Positions 8,103-14,397 of a stretch of DNA of 14,551 bases are shown here, piece by piece. This DNA is from an uncultured Eubacteriales bacterium (GTDB lineage Bacteria; Bacillota; Clostridia; Oscillospirales; Oscillospiraceae). The translations under genes and the position numbers were made by a program. How positions within the stretch are numbered: the stretch's first letter is position 1; each line of letters begins with the position of its first letter. The notes under the pieces are model-generated. The model was not told where the DNA came from. It did not search any database and saw only the letters and a program-made list of their open reading frames with translations. Location: contig CABRZL010000048.1 in NCBI GenBank assembly GCA_902475435.1, positions 1 to 14,551 of the forward strand. The letters run 5' to 3'.

Positions 8103-8867
8103 TCATTCTTCTGTGATTGTCTTTTCTTTTATATGGTAATCAATGCCGTGTTTCTGGCAGAAAGCGATTACCTCTGCCGCGCATACATTGTAGAAGTGCT
8201 TATGTTCCTTGTAAGCGTTTGCCACCTTGCTGTAATTTGTTCTACCAAAGATGATACGATCAGTAAACGCTACCGCCTCTAAGATTTCGTTCAAATCCTG
8301 CTCTATCATGTTCGGCGTTGGATAAGGCTCGATGCTTACCCAAGTCCGGCAACCTACATCGTGAAGCGCTCGCAAGGCAGCCAGCCGCTCCGCATAAGAA
8401 GCTGCTCCCGGCTCCATTCTTTCCCGATATGCCTCATCCAAGGAAATGAGCGTGATACCATGCTCATTTTCCGGAGAAAGCTGCGCCAGTTCTATAGGCA
8501 AAAGGCCTTTGGTAAGCGTTGTGCATTTTATACCTGCCTCATTCAACTTCCGTATAGCTGCCACGCTCATAGCTGATATTTCCGGATACCCTTGCATAAA
8601 CGGGTCTGTCGTAAAGCAAAGCTGAACGGACTGTATTTTGTCCCTAAGTCTTGGTATCTCCTTATCCAGTAGTTCAAGGGTATTAGACACCAGATATGGC
8701 TCCAGCCAACTATCGTAGTCTTTAATTTGCCCGAATCGTTTCTTCAACAGGAATGCGTAACATGGATATTTACATCCATGTGCACATCCCAGCGCGTGAT
8801 TCATCGTATAGTCACCATACTCAACGCCTGTTTGGTAAAGCATGGATTTTCGCGTTATGGTTTTCAA
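8103..8867 (-). CDS. Radical-SAM protein, spore-photoproduct-lyase/Gp37-like, with C-X3-C-X3-C motif
   Basis: This 254-residue protein resembles compact radical-SAM enzymes related to spore photoproduct lyase (COG1533) and the phage Gp37/Gp68 group. The cysteine cluster reads GCAHGCKYPCYAF, with C28, C32 and C36. That is C-X3-C-X3-C, one residue longer in the second gap than the standard C-X3-C-X2-C; I confirmed the codons at 8755-8785. Later conserved-looking motifs are CFTTDPFMQGYPE, LTKGLLP and SIEPYPTPN, which fit strands of the partial TIM barrel. The start is TTG 8867, with GGAG about 5 bases upstream; ATG 8843 is a shorter alternative. TcmP-family proteins are known neighbours of such proteins, and one ends 18 bases upstream. 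The substrate is unknown. Confidence 0.85.
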   Translation of the reverse strand: MKTITRKSMLYQTGVEYGDYTMNHALGCAHGCKYPCYAFLLKKRFGQIKDYDSWLEPYLVSNTLELLDKEIPRLRDKIQSVQLCFTTDPFMQGYPEISAMSVAAIRKLNEAGIKCTTLTKGLLPIELAQLSPENEHGITLISLDEAYRERMEPGAASYAERLAALRALHDVGCRTWVSIEPYPTPNMIEQDLNEILEAVAFTDRIIFGRTNYSKVANAYKEHKHFYNVCAAEVIAFCQKHGIDYHIKEKTITEE

Positions 8868-8885
8868 GTTAACTCCATCCTCCGC

Positions 8886-9749
8886 CTACTTATTCTTTAA
8901 TATGTGATCTGATATCCGCAGAGCGAGTCCCTGCGCTTTCGGATTCTCACTCGAAATAGCAAAGCAGAATAGGAACATCGGCGAGTTCCGGCTGTTCCTG
9001 AAAATCCGTGGATGCTTAGACACACAAGGGAATATCGTCCCCAGCCGAGAGATGATATAAGCCTTGATATGATCTGGATTGGAATCTTTGACCTTTCTTG
9101 TGCCGCTGTTAGCTGCTCCAGAGTCGGGGAACAGGTCAAACAGTGACATTTGCGGGTCTTCCTTATAGAATTCGGTCTGCCAACCATCATCTCCCAGCAA
9201 CCTGTCTATGCAGCTTTCCCACGTTTCATACTTACCATTCTTTGGCAGCATCCTATTCAGTGCTGAGAACGGGAATAGGTACCAAACATCAATAGATTTC
9301 GTCCTTGCCACGGTCTCAAGCGTCGTCCAATTCACCTGTGTCGCATAAGGATCTAAAAATAAGAGTCCTCGATTATACCGCCAATCTACATCACGAATAA
9401 TCTGTGCGAGCTTGTCGTTTGCATCTCCACAGTAAACAGTGACGATTCTCGACAAGTACGGGAACTCTGCGTTTACCATCTCCCGGAGTTCCGCTGCCTT
9501 TTTTTCGTCTCCTTCGATGAAGAAGTAACGGTCAAATTTTCTATTTGCGGCCAGAGCCCTCTTGGCAGAGCCTACAAGGTACTGCTCACCGTCGCTGGTC
9601 TCAATTTCTCCTGTTCCGGCGAAGGCGTCAATATAAATCTTCTTAAACTTCTGATTTTGTAGCGCAATTAGGTATGCTTCCAGGTAGCTCGTGAAGATAT
9701 TGAGTTTTTCCTCCGTCCATTTTCCACCAAATTTCTGTGATGTTGCCAT
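8886..9749 (-). CDS. tcmP: Three-Cys-motif partner protein TcmP, canonical SAM-loop copy
   Basis: This 287-residue protein has a methyltransferase-like Rossmann fold. YIDAFAGTGEIE (39-50) holds a classic FxGxG SAM-binding loop, FIEGDE (77-82) gives the acidic motif II, CGDAN (107-111) fits motif III, and FLDPYA (131-136) stands where motif IV (D/N-P-P-Y in DNA and RNA base methyltransferases) is expected. TcmP proteins are named for pairing with a three-cysteine radical-SAM-like protein, which here lies directly downstream. A GAGGG upstream of ATG 9749 supports the start. Length is typical of the family. Substrate and reaction are not known; methyl transfer is inferred from the motifs. Confidence 0.85.
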   Translation of the reverse strand: MATSQKFGGKWTEEKLNIFTSYLEAYLIALQNQKFKKIYIDAFAGTGEIETSDGEQYLVGSAKRALAANRKFDRYFFIEGDEKKAAELREMVNAEFPYLSRIVTVYCGDANDKLAQIIRDVDWRYNRGLLFLDPYATQVNWTTLETVARTKSIDVWYLFPFSALNRMLPKNGKYETWESCIDRLLGDDGWQTEFYKEDPQMSLFDLFPDSGAANSGTRKVKDSNPDHIKAYIISRLGTIFPCVSKHPRIFRNSRNSPMFLFCFAISSENPKAQGLALRISDHILKNK

Positions 9750-9778
9750 TGTTATTTATACCCTCGTTCACATTTTTC

Positions 9779-10903
9779 TCACGGAGAGAACGAAATGACA
9801 TATTCTTTCTTGTTTGCTTCGACTCGGACAATCTGCTCAATTCTTGCTCCGTAGTCGCTGACCAGTTCTTTCTTGATCTCATTCCGATATCTTTCTGACG
9901 GAAAGATTGGATGGTCATCCAGCAAATCCCACAATTCAGTAAGTGGTACTAGATTGCGTCCTTTAAAATTGTCCTGCAAATACTTTGCGATATCTCTTAC
10001 ATGGAAACAGGAAGTATCCGTATCCAATGTAATGACACCATCAAAGTCAAATCGCAACTGCCCGTTTTCTGAGGAATGTTTGGTAGAGGACTGTGCTCCG
10101 AAAATCTTCCATGCACTCTTTTTATACAACTTGAACCCTTCCTTATGGCTCGTACAATGTATCAGGTTGTACATATGCGAATTGTTCATATTGTAGAAAG
10201 GAAACGCTGCAACGTAGTATTTACGCGTCCCGTGCAAGGAAGAGATAATTTCCTCCACTCTTGCCTCATAGGCAGTTTTGTTGCTTCCAAAGGGCACCAG
10301 CTTTTCAAAGTCCTCAAGATAAGTATTCTCATACTTTTCCTTTGTCGTTTTCCGCTTGGCACGGGTTATCGCTCTGACTGGATCGGAGACCATGTGATTT
10401 ATCATAACCTCGCCCCAATTGCGGAAGAACGGCAATAGTGCCTCCCAGTCAATCGAAGCATCATACGGATCATAAAGCAGGAAGTAATGCAAATGTCCTG
10501 TCTGGTATAACTGTGGCCCAATAGTTTTAAGAAGCTCATGTGCATCCAGCCTTGACGTCACAATCTGAAAATTGCGCTCATTCTGCGGCAAATGCTTTTC
10601 CAGTTCATCTACCCGCTTGGCGTCCTTGTCATTCAGGTAGATGTACACGGTTTTATCGGTATATGTTCTTGCAACCTCAAGCAATGCCTCCGATACCCTC
10701 ACAGCCGTGCCTTTTACAATTTCTCCAGTGTCATCTGTATAAATCCCGCTGTTGCACATGCAATCTATAAAAATCAGTCCATTGCATGAGTTAGTCAACA
10801 TCAACTTCTGTGCCCACGATTTAATGTATTCCTCTATCAGTTCAAATTTCTTGATTGTGTGAGGGCTGGCCTTGCTAATTACGCTTCTCTTTCTTGCTGG
10901 CAT
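9779..10903 (-). CDS. Second TcmP-like protein, divergent SAM loop
   Basis: This 374-residue protein shares the layout of the downstream TcmP: a loop FIDCMCNSGIYTDD (45-58), an acidic LNDKDA (90-95), and LLYDPYDASIDW (142-153) matching LDPYA...VNW of its neighbour. The FxGxG loop is replaced by CMCNSG, so SAM binding may be altered or lost. It is also about 90 residues longer at the C-terminus, with a region including FDGVITLDTD. I start it at ATG 10903, because GAGGGG lies 7 bases upstream. A GTG at 10918 would overlap the regulator stop and has no good site. It may be a partner or regulatory subunit of the canonical copy. TcmP membership is probable; function is unknown. Confidence 0.75.
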   Translation of the reverse strand: MPARKRSVISKASPHTIKKFELIEEYIKSWAQKLMLTNSCNGLIFIDCMCNSGIYTDDTGEIVKGTAVRVSEALLEVARTYTDKTVYIYLNDKDAKRVDELEKHLPQNERNFQIVTSRLDAHELLKTIGPQLYQTGHLHYFLLYDPYDASIDWEALLPFFRNWGEVMINHMVSDPVRAITRAKRKTTKEKYENTYLEDFEKLVPFGSNKTAYEARVEEIISSLHGTRKYYVAAFPFYNMNNSHMYNLIHCTSHKEGFKLYKKSAWKIFGAQSSTKHSSENGQLRFDFDGVITLDTDTSCFHVRDIAKYLQDNFKGRNLVPLTELWDLLDDHPIFPSERYRNEIKKELVSDYGARIEQIVRVEANKKEYVISFSP

Positions 10904-10914
10904 GCCATCACCCC

Positions 10915-11136
10915 TCACTCAAAAGCATCTTCTTCTGTAGGAATCAACTCCATGATGTCCCCAATATCGCAATTCAACGTTTTGCATACCTTCATTAGAA
11001 CTTCCAAACTGACGGTTTCACCTTTAGACAGCTTGGTAACGGATGCCCAGCTGATACCGGCCTTCGCCTGTAAATCCTTTTTCTTCATATCTCTATCTAT
11101 CAGGATTTTCCATAATTTTTTATAACTAACTTCCAT
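10915..11136 (-). CDS. Small XRE-type HTH regulator of the restriction operon
   Basis: This 73-residue protein is almost entirely one helix-turn-helix domain: KKKDLQAKAGISWASVTKLS forms the HTH core and CKTLNCDIGDIMELIP the end. It resembles small HTH_26-type regulators often found in front of methyltransferase genes. The start is ATG 11136, with AGGGG 6 bases upstream. A longer frame from TTG 11202 is rejected because it would run through the promoter. The stop is followed after 11 bases by the TcmP-like gene, making it the first gene of the operon. It probably represses its own promoter, as C-type proteins do, delaying or balancing restriction expression. Confidence 0.85.
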   Translation of the reverse strand: MEVSYKKLWKILIDRDMKKKDLQAKAGISWASVTKLSKGETVSLEVLMKVCKTLNCDIGDIMELIPTEEDAFE

Positions 11137-11165
11137 AGCAGTCCCCTTGTCTTTGTTATCAGGCA

Positions 11166-11212
11166 CTTGTAGTGATACAAACTCAATATTAGGATACCAC
11201 AAGCCCTCTCAA
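11166..11212 (-). promoter_or_regulatory. Putative operon promoter with overlapping operator
   Basis: On the minus strand TTGAGA (11207-11212) and TAATAT (11186-11191) form a plausible -35/-10 pair, though the 15-base spacer is short. An imperfect inverted repeat CTTGTGGT / ACTACAAG (11196-11203 and 11166-11173, 7 of 8 matched) straddles the -10 box. This suggests autoregulation by the small HTH protein whose ATG is 30 bases further on. Both parts are tentative. Confidence 0.35.
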
Positions 11213-11837
11213 AGCACAAGGTTACTCTTCATGTTTGCTAGAATTTTCTTCTTTTTCTTGATAAAAATCTACGTAAATATAAGACATCCAGAACAATCTT
11301 AAACATACAACTGATGTTTAACGAGAAAAGGAATGATAGCATGTATATCTGTGGATTATTCGTTTTTCCTGCTGCCGATCTACTACATGAACCGGCTTTC
11401 TGATTGAGGGATGAGCTTCTGTTGGCACAAAGTCTGCGCTATGAATCGTGCAGCAACAAGTGCCGAAAGCAACACGTCATCCAGAATATATGGATATTTG
11501 ACGAGAGAGCCAATGCCTACGACTACCTATACAAGAACAAATCCAGGGCCGGCGCAATACCATCAACCAAGCAAAGAAAACGCCCGTTTTCCTAGCCGAC
11601 CGCCTGGACCGACTGCAGGAAACCTTTGAGGATTTAGAATAAAACCCTGCGACGGAAAATTTTGGTCAAAAGGAGAAAATCCAGCCCGGAAAAGTTTCGG
11701 GACAGGATTATGAAACAGAAAAGCATGATACCGGATTTAATGGAAGGAGCGTGATCCTCCACAAGGGCGGTACATTTTTGCATCAGACCTCAAAAAAGTC
11801 AATATACAGGCATTAGAGAAATGACCTGTCCAAATAA
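11204..11837. other. Gene-poor stretch between the restriction operon and rlmD
   Basis: About 630 bases with no intact gene. It holds the upstream side of the operon promoter and one possible decayed rightward gene at 11404-11642, listed separately. I see no RNA gene, tandem repeat or insertion-sequence end. With the terminator at 11838-11887 it separates cargo from host-like genes. Confidence 0.5.
11404..11642 (+). pseudogene. Possible frameshifted gene remnant, unknown function
   Basis: Two protein-like pieces lie in different frames on the plus strand. The first ends in QNIWIFDERANAYDYLYKNK, and the second reads INQAKKTPVFLADRLDRLQE and ends with FEDLE at a TAA (11640-11642). Joining them needs one frameshift near 11550. 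The first piece has no convincing ribosome binding site. I do not recognise the family. It may be a fossil of an earlier gene in this cargo slot, or chance. Confidence 0.3.
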
Positions 11838-11887
11838 AAAATAGTCAAGTCTGTCCACTATATACTGCAAACAGGCTTGACTATTTT
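11838..11887. terminator. Bidirectional terminator downstream of rlmD
   Basis: AAAATAGTCAAG (11838-11849) pairs perfectly with CTTGACTATTTT (11876-11887). CTGT (11851-11854) and ACAG (11871-11874) extend the stem inward, leaving a 16-base loop. On the minus strand a T-rich run follows, fitting termination of rlmD, whose stop lies 7 bases away. A-rich and T-rich flanks allow function in both directions. Confidence 0.8.
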
Positions 11888-11893
11888 ATCGGA

Positions 11894-12181
11894 TCAAATC
11901 ATTTGAAAATGCTTCAACGCCTCCATAATCGCTGTTTCCTTCTCCGGGGGACACTGTGGCACTTTCACCTCTTCTTTCTTTGACAGATTATAGTTCTGCC
12001 CAACATCCAGCCCGCACTTCCGTTTAACCTGGGAGATATACAGGCTGGACACTTTCAGGCCGTGCTTTTCCAGCACATACGCTTTGATCTCCTCATAAGT
12101 GGCTTTACTCTCCGCCGCCGTCAAATCCAGCTCATCCATATTCAACTGAACTTCAATATGCTGAGTCGATTTTAGTTTGGA
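11894..12181 (-). other. RumA C-terminal tail, possibly supplied by the integrated element
   Basis: This covers residues about 447-541 (DELDLTAAESKATYEEIKAY, VSSLYISQVKRKCG, QCPPEKE). All five Ile codons here are ATT or ATC, and its Arg is CGG. The RumA core uses ATA often (for example in GIGRID, KIYGIE and TIADLY) and AGG/AGA. The tail is not part of the catalytic fold. I recall the same sequence at the ends of unrelated proteins in gut Firmicutes, which fits delivery by an element, but I could not search to confirm. Confidence 0.55.
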
Positions 12182-13519
12182 TAAAAGCACAACCGTCTCG
12201 ACATGCGTCGTCTGCGGAAACATATCTACAGCGGCGACGCGTCGTAAAACAAAGCCTTTTTCAGAGAACAGCTTTACATCACGCGCCAAAGTCGCCGGAT
12301 CGCACGAGACGTATACTACACGATTTGCTCCACAGGCGGCGATCTGAGAGATTACATCCGAATCCAGACCCTTTCTGGGCGGATCTACTACTATCGCATC
12401 CAATTCTGCTTCCCGAGCAATGCAGGAAAAGCCCTTTCCGGCATCCGCGCATATAAAGCTGACGTTATCTGCTCTGTTAAGCTCGGCATTATACCTTGCG
12501 TCTTCTATCGCCTGAGGCACAACTTCTATCCCATATATTTTTCTGCATTTCGGCGCGAGAAAAAGAGTTATTGAACCTGCTCCGCAATACAAATCTGCTA
12601 TTGTCTCATGAGGTTTAGGTTCAAGAAACTCAGCCGCTTTTTCATACAGCTTTTCACACTGCGCATGATTTACCTGCAAAAATGTATGCAGGGATATTCT
12701 GAGTTCTACACCGCAAATGCGTTCCGTCAAGCGAGGCTCGCCGGCTAACGTCCTCGTATTTTCTCCGAGTATCACGTTTGTGCGGCGTTTATTTATATTT
12801 AACAAAACACAATCCGCACCCGCCAAAATCATCATATCTGCAAGCTCTTTTTCATGCGGCACACTGTCTGCGTTTATCACTACAGCCGCCATTGCTTTTC
12901 CATCGCTCATAACTCTGATTACAATATGGCGCACAAAGCCTCTGTGTCTGTTCTCGTCATACGCGCTTATGCCATACTTCTTCATCCACTCTCGAAGCGC
13001 TTCTATCAGCACGTCCGCTTTTTGAGGCTGAAGCATACACCGCGCAGTATTTATTACTTCATGCGAACGCGCTGCGAAGCCTCCTATGCAAACCTCTCCC
13101 TTTTGCTCACGCACGGGCAGAGCCGCCTTTCCTCTATAGCAAAGCTCCTTTTCACTTCCCTCTATGTACAATTTTTCCGTTTTGACGCCGCCAATGCGCG
13201 CCAAGCATTCCTGCACTCTATTGCGCTTTAATTCCAGCTGTGACTCGTAGTTCATATGCATCAAGGTACATCCGCCGCATCTTTTAAAAACGGCGCACGG
13301 CGGCTCTCTTCTGGCAGGAGACGTGTTCCACCGTTCTTCGACTCTGGCCACAAAATATTTTTTAGCTGCTTTTATAATTTTCACCCGCGCGCTCTCTCCC
13401 GGAAGTAAATCGGGGACAAAAACCACCGCGCCGTCTATCCTTCCTATTCCCGCGCCCTCTGTCGTAATATCCTCTGCCGTCACCTCGCATACCCGGTTTT
13501 TTTTCAGCGTGTTATCCAC
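11894..13519 (-). CDS. rlmD: 23S rRNA (uracil-C5)-methyltransferase RlmD/RumA with extra C-terminal tail
   Basis: The enzyme makes m5U in 23S rRNA from SAM. An N-terminal TRAM-like domain (about 5-60) is followed by iron-sulfur cysteines C75, C81, C84 and C161. LYCGAGSITLFLA (310-322) is the SAM motif, VVDPPRKGL the substrate-loop motif, and SCDPATLARD holds the catalytic C406. HVE ends the core, with E441 as the general base. At 541 residues it is about 95 longer than the usual core: an acidic and Lys-rich tail starts near residue 447. The start is GTG 13519, with AGGAGG 7 bases upstream; an ATG two bases earlier is out of frame and stops at once. RlmD and the related RlmCD/TrmA-type enzymes are hard to tell apart, so the exact target uridine is not certain. 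Confidence 0.92.
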   Translation of the reverse strand: MDNTLKKNRVCEVTAEDITTEGAGIGRIDGAVVFVPDLLPGESARVKIIKAAKKYFVARVEERWNTSPARREPPCAVFKRCGGCTLMHMNYESQLELKRNRVQECLARIGGVKTEKLYIEGSEKELCYRGKAALPVREQKGEVCIGGFAARSHEVINTARCMLQPQKADVLIEALREWMKKYGISAYDENRHRGFVRHIVIRVMSDGKAMAAVVINADSVPHEKELADMMILAGADCVLLNINKRRTNVILGENTRTLAGEPRLTERICGVELRISLHTFLQVNHAQCEKLYEKAAEFLEPKPHETIADLYCGAGSITLFLAPKCRKIYGIEVVPQAIEDARYNAELNRADNVSFICADAGKGFSCIAREAELDAIVVDPPRKGLDSDVISQIAACGANRVVYVSCDPATLARDVKLFSEKGFVLRRVAAVDMFPQTTHVETVVLLSKLKSTQHIEVQLNMDELDLTAAESKATYEEIKAYVLEKHGLKVSSLYISQVKRKCGLDVGQNYNLSKKEEVKVPQCPPEKETAIMEALKHFQMI

Positions 13520-13548
13520 ATTGTCTCCTCCTGATGTTGATAATACAT

Positions 13549-13577
13549 ATTTTAACGCATATATAGTTAATTTACAA
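13549..13577 (-). promoter_or_regulatory. Promoter for rlmD
   Basis: On the minus strand, TTGTAA (13572-13577) and TAAAAT (13549-13554) are 17 bases apart and lie 30 bases upstream of the GTG start. This is a good sigma-A-type promoter, so rlmD is transcribed separately from the PH-domain gene. Confidence 0.65.
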
Positions 13578-13599
13578 CATCATGCTGTTTTCGCCGCCT

Positions 13600-13977
13600 T
13601 CATCTCAATACATAATCGCTTAATATCGCATTGAAGCCTCTTATATCAAACCCCGCTGCAAATTCAAATTTAACGCCCCCTATTCCGCTGAACCAAAGCT
13701 CCAGCTCACAATCCAAGTCAAAAACTCCCGATGTTTCAACAGAAAAAGCCTGAACCTTTGCATACGGAAGAGAAGTGTAATCCACCTTTTTCCCTGTGAC
13801 CCCCTGGACGTTCACCGCTATCACACGCTTATTCGTAAAAACTACTTTATCTCTCACGCCTTTGAATATCTGAAATATTCTTTCTCCATGCACCAGCATT
13901 TCTTCCAGAGCCCTGTCTTTATTTTTATCTCCTACAGGTTTCAGTTTTATATACGTAGGGTTTTTAAAATCTATCAT
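13600..13977 (-). CDS. Bacterial PH-domain protein
   Basis: This 125-residue protein is a single bacterial pleckstrin-homology-like domain of the PF08000 (YvbH-like) type. The pattern FKGVRDKVVFTNKRVIAVNV and then VDYTSLPYAKVQAFSVET, FDLDCELELWFSG and VKFEFAAG is characteristic of alternating beta strands ending in a helix. These proteins are cytosolic or membrane-associated and of unknown role in most species. There is no signal peptide or membrane segment. The start is ATG 13977, with AGGAGG 7 bases upstream. It lies upstream of rlmD in the same direction but has a 77-base gap with its own promoter for rlmD in between. Codon usage resembles the RumA core, suggesting host DNA. Confidence 0.88.
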   Translation of the reverse strand: MIDFKNPTYIKLKPVGDKNKDRALEEMLVHGERIFQIFKGVRDKVVFTNKRVIAVNVQGVTGKKVDYTSLPYAKVQAFSVETSGVFDLDCELELWFSGIGGVKFEFAAGFDIRGFNAILSDYVLR

Positions 13978-13990
13978 ATGTATTCCTCCT

Positions 13991-14018
13991 AATATATTAT
14001 TTAACTATATAATATATT
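13991..14018. promoter_or_regulatory. AT-rich palindrome upstream of the PH-domain gene
   Basis: AATATATTAT (13991-14000) and ATAATATATT (14009-14018) are perfect inverted arms around 8 bases, about 14 bases before the start codon and next to its AGGAGG. It could be an operator or simply the AT-rich promoter zone. The composition makes chance palindromes likely here. Confidence 0.3.
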
Positions 14019-14142
14019 GTTTACACCGCAAACGCAACAGATAGAGCGCAGCAAACTTTGTACAACAGACTAATAAGAAAATTTTTAAATAAAAAGCGAC
14101 ACCGCTTTCTGCTTCGGGCGTTGCAACGCCGTGCTGTCAAAG

Positions 14143-14177
14143 AAAAACGGGCAAGTTTTAAAAACTGCCCGTTTTTT
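14143..14177. terminator. Bidirectional intrinsic terminator
   Basis: ACGGGCA (14147-14153) pairs with TGCCCGT (14166-14172), with further A/T pairing inside. A5 precedes the stem and T6 follows it, giving terminator signals in both directions. It probably ends the leftward transcript of the gene cut by the right window edge. Confidence 0.7.
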
Positions 14178-14397
14178 AATATGATTTACTCCTGCATTCT
14201 TTGCATCAGAACTGATTCCGAACATCGCCATTACGCATACGATGACATCCAAAATCGCTAAGTGGTTTTTCCTTCCCATAATGCAGATAAAACCGCGTAG
14301 CTTCACTTCCATTGTAACCGCTTAATTTTAAATTTTTTGTTATTGCTGTTTTTTCGAAAGACTAATGAGATCTCTTTAACTAAGAAAAATTAAACAT

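Larger units (their letters stand above)
13978..14397. other. Mostly non-coding region between two leftward genes
   Basis: About 420 bases with no gene I can support. Open frames of 67 and 75 codons overlap on opposite strands, lack ribosome binding sites and run through the terminator at 14143-14177. The region also holds an AT-rich palindrome upstream of the PH gene and a 14-base palindrome GGCGTTGCAACGCC at 14117-14130. Confidence 0.5.

Noticed and set aside
9643..9918. A 91-codon minus-strand open frame across the junction of the two TcmP-like genes
   Set aside because: It is in a different frame from both strongly supported genes and is simply an overlap shadow.
11136..11202. Longer form of the small HTH regulator starting at TTG 11202
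   Set aside because: It would translate through the putative -10 box and operator. ATG 11136 has a good ribosome binding site, and the HTH domain begins right after it.
14117..14130. 14-base perfect palindrome GGCGTTGCAACGCC
   Set aside because: It is a single copy in a gene-poor zone with no promoter next to it. No role can be argued from one isolated palindrome.
14085..14312. A 75-codon minus-strand open frame with a hydrophobic stretch (HLAILDVIVCVMAMFGIS)
   Set aside because: It runs through the terminator at 14143-14177 and neither possible start has a ribosome binding site. A short membrane peptide cannot be excluded but is not supported.
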